64,000 bases of DNA from Sclerotinia nivalis (Eukaryota; Ascomycota; Leotiomycetes; Helotiales; Sclerotiniaceae): NCBI GenBank assembly GCA_029531795.1, contig JAPEIS010000007.1, forward strand, positions 2,108,001 to 2,172,000. Reading direction: 5' to 3'. This document shows, piece by piece, positions 12,286-24,275 of this stretch; position 1 is the stretch's first letter, and the number at the start of each line of letters is the position of its first letter. The position numbers and the translations under genes are program-made. The notes beneath the pieces were generated by a model, which did no database searches, was not told where the DNA came from, and worked only from the letters and a program-made list of their open reading frames with translations.

Positions 12286-13671
12286 TATATTAAGCTTAAA
12301 GAGATTAATTATTTTAGAATTCGTCAAGTTAACTATCGAATGATTATACTCCGTACGTGTCTTATAGACACGTGTAATTTTTCTTAAGCGCGATCTTTAT
12401 AATTTCATGTGTAATTCAATCCCTTTTCAATAGACGGTCAATCACGCAGCCCTACTGATTTCATAGAGCTGTATCCATTGATGAATAGCTTCTAATCCAT
12501 TCTTACCACGAATCGTACGTTTCCTACACATCAGAGGCCTTCTAGTATTTACTAAAATTCATATCTGAATGAGAGTTACCAATCATGATTACACAGGCGG
12601 TGTAATGATTAATTAATTGACATTTCTAAGGGTGTATTCCGGATAACTTTAAGTTCTCAAATTCCAAAATCCTAATCATCAAGATTCCAGGGAATGTTCA
12701 TTCTACAATCGTAAAAACTATTGTTTTCATTTTCTTTCGCATTTGTTTAAACCCTGTGTCTACCCAATTCAAGTAGTTATTTGAATTGGTTGAGATCATT
12801 AAATTTAAACAACGCGATTGTAGAACGGAAGTATCATCAACATATATATATGACTTCTGATTCCCCTTAGATATTCCTGGCTCATTTTCAAAGACAGGCT
12901 CTTTCAAGTGGTAAAGGAAGTAGCTAGGGTATTTTGCCAAAACTCTACTACAGTTGCTAGATGAGGAGAGATTTTACCACCAGTGATCGGTCATCATCAT
13001 GAGGATCAATCCAATTTAGGAACAAACTTCGCCGTTCATCTCTCTTCAAGAATCTGGGGTAAGTCATAAGATTCACTTCCCAATAAATATCAAGGTTGTA
13101 TCAACGTTTTTTCCTTGGCAAGTTTAGCCAGAATCCTCAAGTGCAGCTTCGAACCCCTAGATGCCGAAATAGACCCATCTTAACGCGTTTCAAAACGTTA
13201 GTAAACGGAATAATCTCTCAAATGTATCTACTTTGGTCCTTCCCCGAAGGACTTTATTCCCGTGTCAATATATATTAATTTATGTCTCGAACTTTTATTG
13301 GCAGAAAAGTGGGCGAAGCATCTTGGCTTTCAAGCACCCCACAGTGGTATTCCGGATCACTCTGGATGTACTCGAGTAGATTAGGGGTTCCTTCTAGGAA
13401 CTTTAGATGGTGAAGCGATACCAAACTCGAAGCTTTGTCCTCTTGCGGAAAGCTGTATATTACAGTTTGCTTAGATAGGTCCTGCTAATCTATCAAGCGC
13501 AAGGTCTCCCCAGACAACATCCCCTTCCATTTCATCTGATGTTAATGCGAGTTAGCGCTTGTACCATGATATGTCTGCTGGATTCTGTATAAATACGAGT
13601 CTTATTCGCTGTCACCTTTTTCTTCATCCAAACTTTCTACGCACAATCAAGTATCCTTCGATCCCATCATC
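12286..13671. other. AT-rich intergenic region, GH12 promoter side
   Basis: No gene seen. Open frames at 12698-12940 and 13096-13278 have no recognisable motif. The right 150 bp is the GH12 promoter with a TATA box at 13588. GC content rises from about 13300 onward. Confidence 0.5.
13588..13595 (+). promoter_or_regulatory. TATA box of the GH12 gene
   Basis: TATAAATA lies 77 bp upstream of the GH12 start codon, followed by a pyrimidine-rich leader (CTTTTTCTTCATCC) typical of fungal transcription start regions. Confidence 0.7.
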
Positions 13672-14575
13672 ATGAAATTCGCTCAGTCCTTAGTCTCATT
13701 AGCCTTAGCAACCATTGCTGTTGCCTCCCCTATCGCTACCGTCGATAAGAGAGCTACAACAAAATGTGGGCAATGGGATACTGTCCAAACCGGAACTTAT
13801 ACTGTCTTCCAAAACCTTTGGAATATAACCGGTTTCACCGGTTCTCAATGCACAACTGTCACTTCAGACACGAGTAATAGTCTTGTCTGGTCCACTAGCT
13901 GGTCGTGGGCAGGAGGATCTTCTCAAGTCAAGTCCTATGCAAACGTAGGACTTACTATGACACCTAAGAAGGTCTCTGCCATTTCAAAGATCCCAAGTAC
14001 TTGGAAGTGGAGGTTTGTTTCGTCCGAGCCATTCGAAAAACTTAGCTAATCATGACCCCTTCTAGCTACACTGGCTCCAATCTCGTTGCTGATGTATCCT
14101 ATGATTTATTCTCTTCAGCTGCTGGTACTGGCCCTGCGGACTTCGAGATTATGATCTGGCTTGCTGCCCTTGTAAGCCTCTACTGCCATTGCCCTCATTT
14201 ATGCAATGTTACGAAAGCTAACGACTTGTAGGGTGGTGCAGGACCAATCTCAGCCACCGGATCACCTGTTGCGACTGTAAAAATCGCCGGAGTGTCATGG
14301 AAACTCTACACCGGACTCAATGGCGCCACTACAGTGCATTCTTTCGTCGCATCTAGCTCAGTTAATAGTTTCTCCGGTGACTTGAAGGCATTCCTTACAT
14401 ACTTGGTCACATACCAAAAATACCCATCCACCCAATTACTTACAACGATCCAAGCTGGTACCGAACCATTCACCGGTAAGTTCATCCCGTGATCATTTAT
14501 TCAACAAGAAGCTCACGCAAAACAGGTTCCAACGCTGTCTTCAAGACCACTGCCTACAGTGTCTCCATCAGTTAA
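13672..14575 (+). CDS. Secreted GH12 endoglucanase/xyloglucanase
   Basis: Glycoside hydrolase family 12; such enzymes cut beta-1,4-glucan or xyloglucan outside the cell. Four exons (13672-14012, 14066-14171, 14232-14475, 14526-14575) separated by 50-60-bp introns give 246 residues, the normal size of the family. The signal peptide (MKFAQSLVSLALATIAVAS) is followed by a Kex2-type Lys-Arg at IATVDKR before ATTKCGQW. Catalytic glutamates are visible: Glu141 in FEIMIWLA (nucleophile) and Glu227 in GTEPFTG (acid/base). The family-typical WSTSWSWAGG block is in exon 1. No lesion is seen. Specificity for cellulose versus xyloglucan cannot be told from this. A TATA box lies 77 bp upstream. Confidence 0.93.
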
Positions 14576-15583
14576 ATACTCGAACAAGGACATAAGTGAA
14601 GCCCTCCAGAGGCTTGATAGGGCGTTGGAAAATTACATGCAATGATTGAGAAGAGACTTTTTTTTACATAACTTCTCCTTTAATTACCATTTTTGAAAGA
14701 AATGGCAATGTATATATTTAAATATAGTGTATTTAACCAATTGCATGAAAGCTTTACATGAGAGTTTCTATCTTAGCCTCCTCGATACATTGCAAAGTGC
14801 CCGGAACTTTTAAGTAGTAGATATGTACCATCTCAAGTAGTCTGTGGCCTACTGAAAATATAAGCCCTCCGTCAATGAAGTAAAAGACCAAAGGTTTCAT
14901 TGCAAGGCCCATTTTCCGTTGAAAACATGAATTGTTTCAGAAACATAATATGTATAGCAAAAGGAACATCCACTTCTAGATATCCAAGCAATCAATGAAT
15001 TGCCAGAACGGTATACAACCTTAGGTAGTACACTCGAATGTTCAATTCATTTCACAATATTGGAAAAGAAAAACTAGGTATGGACAAATGTTAGACTGAG
15101 AATGGATAATAAATACCAGCTCCGTTTCTTCTCAGATGAAGAACTCATGAGCCGTGTTCCGATTCTGGCAGATTTTCGGCTTAGTCTTGCAGATATCAAG
15201 GTTCATACAACAGCAGACTGCAGTTTTTCCATCACTGCGGAAAAGTCAATAAGTTAAACTTTATTGTTATTGTTAATGTCAAACTTAATCTTATTATTGT
15301 AGCCCGGCTCGGATGATATATGCAGAGTAATTCTCCGTAAATGTTGGTAAGTGCAAGCCGTAAACCGTAAATGTGAAAATCGGTAAAACCGAGCAAAACT
15401 TGCCGATGAATACTCGCTAGTCCATATATGGCAAGCTTCCCCTCGCGTAATTTGTTGCCCGCACTTTGAATATTTTCAACATTTTCAATATCTCTTTTCG
15501 AACCTCGAACCACGACAATCTCCATTCCGCCCAAAGAACTTCCAACGACAAACCCTTCGAACATAATTCCAAATACCGCAAAA
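14576..15583. other. Intergenic, between GH12 and eS19
   Basis: No gene seen. It contains the GH12 3' flank with a T-rich, then AT-rich stretch (about 14655-14735) and the upstream region of the ribosomal protein gene. Open frames on the minus strand overlapping the eS19 first exon lack support. Confidence 0.5.
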
Positions 15584-16339
15584 ATGGGTGGTGTTACTGT
15601 TCGCGATGTTGACGTAAGTATAAACAATTCCACCAGCTGTGAAGGGGAGGAAGAGGAAGGATGAGCTTGAAAAATCGATTTGCGACAGCGAATTTGACTT
15701 CCAGTCATTCACATCAACAACCTTCACAAATCTTGAGCTTCGCAGACTACCTTCTCGTCGATAAATGAGCAGGTGTGAGGGGGTCGAAAGATCTCCGCTG
15801 ACGGAATTATGCTGATTCGACGGGTTAATTCAGGCACAAAAGTTCATTGATGCATATGCTGCTTTCTTGAAGAGACAAGGAAAGCTCCCAATTCCAGGTA
15901 CGTACCTACCTAAATTCTCAATCCTTATTTTTCCTACACACCTGCCTAGTAGTTCCAATCTGCTAACACAATTTCGTTCAAAGGTTGGGTTGATACCGTC
16001 AAGACCAGCGCATCCAACGAGCTCCCCCCTTCATCCATCGACTGGTACTACGTCCGTGCCGCCGCCAACGCTCGTCACATCTACCTCCGCAAAACCGTCG
16101 GTGTTGGCCGTCTCACCAAGGTCCACGGTTCAACCAAGAACCGTGGTTCCAGACCATCTCACCACGTTAACGCCTCCGGATCTGTTGACCGTCACGTCTT
16201 ACAATCCCTCGAGAAGATCGGTGTTTTGGAGCAAGATGAGGATAAGGGAGGTCGTCGTATCACTCAATCCGGACAACGTGATTTGGACCGTATCGCACAA
16301 ACCACCGTTGAGGCCGATGAGGAAGAAGCTGAAGAGTAA
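15584..16339 (+). CDS. rps19: 40S ribosomal protein eS19
   Basis: Component of the small ribosomal subunit needed for 18S rRNA maturation. Three exons (15584-15613, 15834-15897, 15984-16339) give 149 residues, the usual length. Exon 1 is only 30 nt and encodes MGGVTVRDVD. Intron 1 is 220 bp, long for this window, as is common for first introns of ribosomal protein genes; intron 2 is 86 bp. Recognisable blocks are AAFLKRQGKLPIPGWVD, DWYYVRAAANARHIYLR, GVGRLTKVHGSTKNRGSRP and GRRITQSGQRDLDRIA. The tail is acidic (EADEEEAEE). No lesion is seen. The family assignment is firm. Confidence 0.96.
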
Positions 16340-18879
16340 ATTATTTACATCATGGTCTGGGAATGGGAATCTTTACGGGGTTTGGGCTATATGGTGTATC
16401 ACATATAAATAAAAGCTCGTCCTAAAGCACTTTGCTTTTCATTATACCCCATATGTTATAACGGTTAACGTGAAAGAAATATCATTTCGAAGCTTATCCC
16501 TTCGAAGCTCTGATTTTGCAATTGCCTACATTTCTAGTCAATCCCAATGATCCTCCCAACGTTTCGAGATCTTAAATCCAAACCCACGCTTGTAATGGAA
16601 GAAACCCCAAGCATCTAGCAACTAACATCTGACAGTCCCATGTCCCACCAATCATTCACAATAAATAGCTTTTCAACATTTGCCAACCCATATCCCTCAT
16701 CACGACAGGTAATATTATTTGAGAAATCAACAAAGCAATTTCAATATTTCAGATTCATCAAGGAATCATCTAACTAACATAAAAAATCATAGTATATTAA
16801 TAGTGAAGTCACACCACAATTCATCACGCTTTCTTCCCATGGATTCTCTGGATGTTAAATTACCCGTCATGTAAGATTACATTGTAGAATTACAATTCTG
16901 TATTGGCGAGTACATTCTTCGGATAGCTGTGGTATTAAGAATTGAGATTACAATGCTCAGCCAATTTCGGTTATTAATCAGCTGTTTCTTGCTGAAAGAC
17001 TTGTACCTAAGAAGGTGGTTGGAGTGTCAAATTATGGAAGGATGAAATGGGTATTAAAGAGATAGATAATATAATGGATATGCTTGCCGGTATTAAAGGA
17101 GGTGGAAAGTCGGTAGGAGGACAGGTTTTGGGCGGGTCTACTAAAATTGTTGTAGAAAGGCTTGCAACCATTGTTTGGGAATCGGCTGGCTAGATTTGTA
17201 CGGAAACCACTTTGCGAGGGACTGCAGATATGGGCGTATCGATGTAGGGACGTAATATTTCGAGATAAGCGCTGGCAAGTGGATTATAGAACACGAGAGA
17301 TAATGTGAGAGATGTCACGAGAGAAGACAAGATTGGTAAATTGACGGGTGATGGGCGTTTGGATACCAGAAGGTCTTCGTTACATCCGTGTATGAGGTTG
17401 AGCTGGAGCGATAAGTCAAGGAGGGCCAGACGTCGGAAGATATATCTGGCAATGAACTGGTCATCAAAGGCATCAAATCACTTACTGGAACGGCAGCGTA
17501 ATATCTAGGCTTTGGCTACATTGATTATTGCACTCGCGTAATTTGCCCTCGGGAGAAAACGCACCGTTCTCTACATCACTCTCTTGACACTGGCATCCAA
17601 ACTGGACCACCGACAAGATCGGGCGAGTCTAATGAGCGGTTTTGACGTGGGCTTCATGTTCTTCGAGAGAGTTTCTATTCATTTTGGGCAATGTGGTTAG
17701 CTGGTTGAGATTGCCAATCTTTCCTTCTCGAGGCGCTGCCCTGTGCCACTACGTCGATTGCAAGCTTTCCGCATCCATTCGAATTGGGAACTATTGGTGC
17801 ACATGAAGCTTCGGACCTAGCACGATAACGTACAGACCGCGATTGGAAACTTCTGAGGCGCATCCAGCATTCTGATGCATCGATGTTGGAGAACAAAACA
17901 ATATAATCGCTTTCGACCATGTAAAGGTGGCGGATTAGACAGGCGGAGCATGCTCGTTATTCAACGAGTCCGGCAGCAGTGTGCGTGCTAGAATTTCGTC
18001 ACTCTCAAAAAGAGGAGCAGCTTGATGGAATAGTCGCTTTCACCGCGTTGTACTGAGGGTAACCTATTGCATTTTCTTAGATGAGAACAAAGATATGTTT
18101 TTGTCTTTCGATCTGTTTGTTTCCTGATATATGTAAATCGTTTTATCATTGGGTTGGCTGAGTAAACATTCCTGCCATGAAAACCACTTGCTTTTCCATG
18201 ACAATTTGACTCCTGACTGTATCCTTCATGCCGCGACTAAATACTAGAAAGTGTGGCTTCCCAAGATTGCTTTGATTTGCTTTATTACAACTGCAAAGCT
18301 TCCTACAAAACCCTTTGACTACTAAACGACTTTAACTCGTGACTTCTCGCAGGGGCCGTTTGCTCTTCCATGCAAGCAACATCCCGCTTGGCCTGCAAAG
18401 TACTGTACTGTATGGAAATTTCTGTTTGTATGCATCTTCATTCAATTGCTTAATTGATGAAAGTATTTGCCAAAATAGAAGAAAGAGGAGGGAAAAATAT
18501 AGTCATTTGGAGCTCAAATCTCTTTGGAACAAATACAAGAAATCAACGATTGTGGTGAAAGAAAACATGCTGAAGTTGTTAATGTTGTTTTATGTTCCAC
18601 TGCACTATTTCCAAGGCCGAAGTTCTGCCACAATCCTACAAAGGCCCAAGAAATTTTCACACTGCCATTTATGCATCTTCCTTTCACCCCAAAGACAACC
18701 GTGCTGGTAGAATGACCTATTGAAGGTCGATTCTCAAAAGTTATGACTTTCTCTCTGCATCTTTCCGACACCTTCCACATTACAGTGTTTGTGTATAGGA
18801 ATCATGAGAGTACATAAGAGTCATCCGGTAAGTGGGATATGAGACTGGAAGTTTTCATCTTTCCTTAAACACTGGAAGT
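16340..18879. other. Intergenic 2.5 kb, no gene recognised
   Basis: Downstream of eS19 and upstream of the HD-domain gene. Small open frames (17305-17508 plus, 17675-17920 minus, 18339-18710 plus) show no motif or conserved character. No tRNA, repeat or transposon ends were seen. The right portion should hold the HD gene promoter. Confidence 0.4.
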
Positions 18880-19650
18880 ATGCCTGCGTTGAAGATGCCA
18901 TCAATGAGGATATTTCGCAATTACTTAACACCGCAGGTATTTCGAACATCTAAATTTTTTACTACCAAGCACAAAATGGCTACCGCGGCAGAGCTAATCC
19001 CCAGAGTCGAAAACCATGTCAAACAATACATGTCGAAATTTGATGCCTCCCACGATTTCGCTCATATCAAACGCGTTGTACACAGAGCTCATATCATACA
19101 CGATGAGATAGTCGCAGATGCTGCCAAGAAAAATCAACCTGTCCCGCAATACGATATGACTACCATCACTCTTTCTGCTTTGTTACATGACGTTGGGGAT
19201 AGAAAGTACGTCGATCTCAAGAGGGAAAATCCGAAGACGGTGATAAATACCTTGCTGTTGGGCTTTGGGGCAGATAGCGAACTGGCCGTGAAGATACAGG
19301 CCATTTGCTCGGCCGTTTCATACTTCGAAGAAATCAAAGATCTTCAAGTCGTTCGGAATCTCATCGATCAATATCCTGAGCTTGCCATTGTTCAAGACGC
19401 GGACCGCATAGATTCTCTCGGAGCCATTGGTGTTGGGAGGGTCTTCACATATGGTGGCGCGAAAACACGAAGGTCTATGCTGGAATCGATAGATATATTC
19501 GATTGGAAACTGCTCAAATTGCGGCCTTTGATGAAGACGGAACCCGGCAGAAGAATGGCACAGGAAGCGACTGGACGTTTGGAGCAATTCAAGAAGTGGT
19601 GGGTGGAGGAAGTCGTAATTGAGGACGGGTACGAACTACGTATTACATAG
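18880..19650 (+). CDS. HD-domain metal-dependent phosphohydrolase
   Basis: Single exon, 256 residues from the ATG at 18880. It matches the HD superfamily of metal-dependent phosphohydrolases, fungal relatives of bacterial YedJ. Metal-ligand motifs are visible in order: His62 in HDFAHIKRV, His103-Asp104 in LLHDVGDRKY, and Asp175 or Asp173 in VQDADRIDSLGAIG. The domain ends with MKTEPGRRMAQEAT and a Trp-rich helix (FKKWWVEEV). The N-terminal 32 residues are basic with Arg, Phe and Ser/Thr and no acidic residue, so the long form could be a mitochondrial import form, while an internal ATG at 18976 (MATAAELIPR) would give a cytosolic form. The natural substrate is unknown, possibly a nucleotide. 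Confidence 0.85.
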   Translation: MPALKMPSMRIFRNYLTPQVFRTSKFFTTKHKMATAAELIPRVENHVKQYMSKFDASHDFAHIKRVVHRAHIIHDEIVADAAKKNQPVPQYDMTTITLSALLHDVGDRKYVDLKRENPKTVINTLLLGFGADSELAVKIQAICSAVSYFEEIKDLQVVRNLIDQYPELAIVQDADRIDSLGAIGVGRVFTYGGAKTRRSMLESIDIFDWKLLKLRPLMKTEPGRRMAQEATGRLEQFKKWWVEEVVIEDGYELRIT

Positions 19651-20512
19651 TAGGTATTATTCATGGACGTGGGGCGCGCGATTAGCTGAGGACACTTATT
19701 TTCGCTGGTTCGGGAGTTTTGTAGCTTGCTAAGTTGGCACTGGAATGGATAGATATGAGCATGAATTTTAAGCGCAAGGTCTCTCGATGCACCGTTCATC
19801 TTCCGCTGATTCTTTGTTTCTTGATGTCTAATCACATATTGTTACTCAGAATGGTTCCTGAAAAGGAACCAAAAGTACTAGAGCCTTGCTGATTGACCTC
19901 GCGTTAAATGTTAAATGTTTAGTTCGTAACTTCGAGATACATTATGCATTTATCGAACAGGACTGCGCTTGAATTGATCCTGGAAAATGTTCTATGAATC
20001 AGTCTGAAGTTAAACTTAAAACCAAGACTTTAACATTCTTAGCCGGCGTCATGAGCACTACAATATCCTGAGTACTTTTCGGAAACTTAGAAATTATGGT
20101 ATGTAGGTGTTGTTGGAAGCTCCTCAAACAATGAGCTGGCTGGCGGCCGACACTTCCTTGACCGTGACCAGAACATTAAAGTCAGAGATAAACACTTCAA
20201 CGCAATAAGTTCGGACACGACACACCCTATAATTTCTTGGTATCTCCAAATTTTTCGAGACCTGCTTCTTCACATGTGGGATATGTGACAATCTATCCTC
20301 GTCGCTTTTATCTTATATAGGAAGGTCTTGATATCAAAATGCACTTTCCAGGTTCCTGCGTCAAGTGATGTAGTACTGCATTAATCATATGGATCTGATT
20401 GATGGCTACCCCGCGTTGAAAACAAGTGCCTAATTTTCATGACAACATGTTTTCCCTTATTTTACAACAATCCCTCGACCACCTGTCTCATTGTCTGTCG
20501 TTAGTTTTCAAT
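19651..20512. other. Intergenic between HD gene and GH92
   Basis: No gene recognised. TATATAG at 20314-20320 about 195 bp upstream of the GH92 signal-peptide ATG may be a promoter element. A minus-strand open frame at 19392-19835 overlaps the HD gene and is unsupported. Confidence 0.4.
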
Positions 20513-23105
20513 ATGACACTTAAGAAATATTTGGAAGCTTGTATTTTCTTCCTGTCTCCCTTGGTGGTAGCTCAATGGAACATTACTAACATAACGTCAA
20601 CGAATGCGAGTACATTTGACCCGCTTCAATACGTTAACCAACTCATTGGTACTAATAATGGTGGGAATGTTTTCGCAGGAGCTACGCTTCCATACGGGAT
20701 GGCCAAGGCGGTCGCCGATGTTAATGGTCAAAATACTGCTGGATTCTCCACGGATGGTAGCAATGTGACCGGATTCTCAAATATGCATGATTCTGGCACG
20801 GGGGGAGACCCTTCGCTGGGTAATTTTCCATTATTTCCGCAGTACTGTCCTGATGATGCCATTGATAATTGCAAATTTTTGATCACGGATCGAGCTACGC
20901 CGTATGTCCTTGATTCTGTGGTGGCTACGCCGGGATATTTTGGATTAAGTCTAGCGAACGGGATTCGTGCAGAGATGACAGTTTCAGAACATGCTGCTCT
21001 TTATCATTTCAATTTTCCTGCAGAAACTTCTTCGAATGGGACGGCATTAAGTCCGCTCATTCTCTTGGACTTGACGGATTTGAGTGCCAGTAGACAGAAT
21101 GCGACCATTAGCGTTGCCGACAATGGTCGCATAAAAGCAAACGGGACATTTATTCCAAGTTTTGGAAGTGGCTCATTTATGTCATATGTCTGTGTTGACT
21201 TCTCTGGAGCGAGCATACTAGACACTGGGATATGGGTCAATAATAGAGCAGGAACGGAGCCAAAGGAATTATTCGTTACGAGAGGCATAAACCTCTTCTA
21301 TATTCAAGCTGGAGGTTTTATTCGCTTCAATGCACCGACCAATGGAACTGTCAGTGCCAGAGTGGGTGTTAGTTTCATTAGCTCGGATAAAGCTTGCCAG
21401 AATGCAGAAAATGAAATTCCAGACTGGGATTTTGCTGGGCTCAAGAAAACAGCCGAGGATGCATGGAGGGAGAAATTGAGTGTTGTAACTGTGGAAGCTG
21501 GCAATGGTAGTGATATTTCGCTATTAACCAACTTCTATAGCGCGATTTATAGGACTATGATGTCCCCACAGAACTATACTGGCGAAAATCCGCTATGGGA
21601 AGGTAGCGAACCATACTTTGATTCGTTTTATTGGTAAGTCTTTAGTCAGTTGTTGAGCCTACGGAGAAATAACAATCACACAGTATATGGGATGCATTCA
21701 GATCACAACTCCCATTCCTCACAATAATTGATCCATCCGCCCTGTCAGAGATGATCCGCAGCCTCCTCGATACCTACAAGAACATCGGTTGGCTCCCAGA
21801 CTGTCGCATGAGTCTCTGTAAAGGCTTTACTCAAGGAGGTTCAAACGCCGATAATGTCATCACCGACGCATATGTCAAGAATCTCACAGGTATAGACTGG
21901 CAACTTGCCTACGAAGCAGTCGTTAACGATGCGGAAAACGAGCCATTAGATTGGTCCAATGAAGGACGCGGTGGGCTCATGTCCTGGAAAGCGCTAAACT
22001 ATATCCCGTACCTCGATTACGATTATTTAGGTTTCGGTACAAATTCTAGAAGTATTTCCAGAACTTTGGAATATTCTTATAACGATTTCTGTATCTCGAC
22101 TCTTGGAAAAGGGTTGGGGAAACCAGACTATACGAAGTATCTAAAGCGCGCGACGAATTGGCAAAATCTGTGGAAGGAAGATCAGACATCGTATATTAAT
22201 GGTGTGGATACAGGATTTACGGGATTCTTTCAGCCTAAATATTTGAATGGGACGTGGGGATACCAGGATCCGATACTGTGTAGTCCGTTGGATTCGTTTT
22301 GCAGTTTGACGAGTAATCCGCAGGAGACTTTTGAGGATAGCATTTGGGAGTATCAATTGTGCGAGCTTCTCTCTCCGTATAGTATGTTTTACTGACAAAA
22401 GAATAGCTTTGCACCGCATGATATTGCAACTCTGATTGACCTGGTCGGTGGCCCTGAGAAGTTTATCTCTCGTCTGGATTATTTGCATACAAGTGGTCTA
22501 ACAGATATCGGAAATGAACCTTCATTTCTGACAGTGTTTCTATACCACGTTCGTCCCCCGCCCCCTATCACCACACAGCCCACTAATTCATCACTTCAGT
22601 ACGCAGCGCGTCCCGCCCTCTCCGCCTCCCGTGCTCACATGTACATCCCCGCCTACTTCAACGCCTCCACCATCGGACTACCCGGCAACGACGACACCGG
22701 CGCCATGGCATCCTTTACTGCCTTTTCCATAATGGGATTATTTCCTAACCCTGGACAAAATGTATATCTAATCATGCCGCCCTTTTTCGAATCCGTCAGT
22801 TTTGCAAATGAAAATGGAAAGAAAAGCACGATTAGGAATTTGGGATGGGATGGTGGTGTAAGGAATATTTTTGTACAGAGTGCGAAGGTGAATGGGGTGG
22901 TGTGGAATAGGAGTTGGATGTGAGTTTTCTTTCGATACTGTGGGAATGAGTGCATAGTGTGCTAATTTGTTGTTAATATAGTGGACATGAATTTTTCACC
23001 GAGGGACAGACGTTGGAATTAGTTTTGGGAGATACGGAGAGTGATTGGGGGACTAAAGAGGAGGATTTGCCTCCTAGTATGAGCATTGGTATTATGAAGT
23101 TATAG
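20513..23105 (+). CDS. Secreted GH92 alpha-mannosidase
   Basis: Glycoside hydrolase family 92, exo-acting calcium-dependent alpha-mannosidases (often alpha-1,2) that trim mannans or N-glycans. Five exons (20513-21633, 21684-22358, 22407-22548, 22600-22919, 22982-23105) with 48-62-bp introns give 793 residues. The start at 20513 places a signal peptide (KKYLEACIFFLSPLVVAQW) at the N terminus; an in-frame ATG 87 nt upstream would bury it. Family blocks seen: VNQLIGTNNGGNVFAGATLP, FSNMHDSGTGGDPSLGNFPL, WDAFRSQLPFL, DIGNEPSFLTVFLYH and GLPGNDDTGAMASFTAFSIM, the last containing the conserved Asp-Asp pair. Multiple Asn-X-Ser/Thr sites fit secretion. The join at each intron keeps these blocks in frame, so the model is reliable. 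Linkage specificity is inferred from the family. Confidence 0.92.
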
Positions 23106-23137
23106 TTGAGAATCTAGGTATCATCCCCCGCAGGGTA

Positions 23138-23293
23138 TCCGACAGTCCGGCATAGCAGGCTAGTTGAGTTTTCGATGTTTGAAAGGGTTTAGATATTTAA
23201 ATATGGGCTATTGTTTCGAGTAATCTGAATGTTTCAATTGAATTCAATATTCCAGAAGCTTCTAATTGTTGGACTGCAGCCCAGGCTGTTGGA
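23138..23293. mobile_element. MITE copy A (156 bp, TA-flanked)
   Basis: Left end reads TCCGACAGTCCGG; the right end, reversed, reads TCCAACAGCCTGG. TA lies immediately outside both ends (23136-23137 and 23294-23295). The interior is AT-rich and non-coding, sharing a GATGTTTGAAAGGGTTTAGA-like stretch with copy B. No transposase. TA duplications place it with Tc1/mariner-type elements. Confidence 0.75.
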
Positions 23294-24106
23294 TACCATG
23301 ATGCTAATTAGAAGGGCTTGGAATGAGTGGTATGGGGGACTAGATAATTGTTAACGTTCTACCATCATCTTCTTCCTTAATACCATTGAAAGTTATTTGC
23401 TCCCTGTTGCCGTGTTAATCTCCCCTCATCATGCACCAGTCCCTCGTAGTCATATGTCCTCAATGTGAACCGCACCCAAAATTGAACCCCTTAGGTAAGC
23501 GAAAACACTCTCCCCGGCCTCTAAAACGTTAGCATGAACTCGAGTCGTTATGTCGACGTCTCGAAATAGAGAGCGGGTATATCTAAGGAGAAATATGGTT
23601 AATTTACAGCCCATTTTCTTCTGCTCGTCTATTTAGGTGATGTGTTCCACTTTGTGGATCTCAAGGCTTCAAAGTTGGACGACTTTGATTGCTCGAATGG
23701 GAGAATCCAGCATTCGGAAAAGATAGATCTAGCTCATGGATCATTCTGTGGGCGTATAAGAGCCCGCATGTCTCTGAATATTATTGAGGGTTTGGAAAAG
23801 CGTAGTGGGCCGCTCCGACCTAGGACATCATATTGTAAATTTTATCGTTGAAGGCGGTTCTGTTGTTCGTGAGTTGGGTGTTTTTTTGGTTCGCTTTTGT
23901 ATGTTTGAATTGATCCATAGCATTCTGCTTGTAGAGTATGATTCCATGTATGAGAAATATGCTATCTGCATATGTGTTTCTAGAATCCATCAAGCTCAAT
24001 TCTATCGCAGAATAATGAGCACTTGCATTCGTTTGAATGGTGTATTTTCGAGACATCTTTGAAATCTCAGGATATTGTGGTGTAAGAGGACGCTAGAACT
24101 AAATTA

Positions 24107-24263
24107 GCCGATAGTCCGGGCTGGTAGATTAGATATGAACTTTCAATGTTCGAAACGTTTTAAATATTTGAAATACAATTCAATGTTTCAAATGACTTGG
24201 ATATTCTAATGCCATTCAAGAACCCAAAACTTTTCATTGTTGAATTGTACTGCGGATTATTGA
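24107..24263. mobile_element. MITE copy B (157 bp, TA-flanked)
   Basis: Left end GCCGATAGTCCGGG, right end reversed TTCAATAATCCGCAG, with TA outside both (24105-24106 and 24264-24265). The ends are more diverged than those of copy C but occupy the same positions, and the length is almost identical to copy A. Confidence 0.7.
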
Positions 24264-24275
24264 ATACCCTGGTTA

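Larger units (their letters stand above)
23106..24275. other. Intergenic region carrying two MITE copies
   Basis: No coding gene seen. Two short TA-flanked inverted-repeat elements lie here (23138-23293 and 24107-24263). Open frames at 23642-23851 and 23784-24062 have no motif. Confidence 0.5.

Noticed and set aside
15232..15727. Minus-strand frames over the eS19 first exon
   Set aside because: They overlap the conserved eS19 start and its promoter, and have no recognisable motif.
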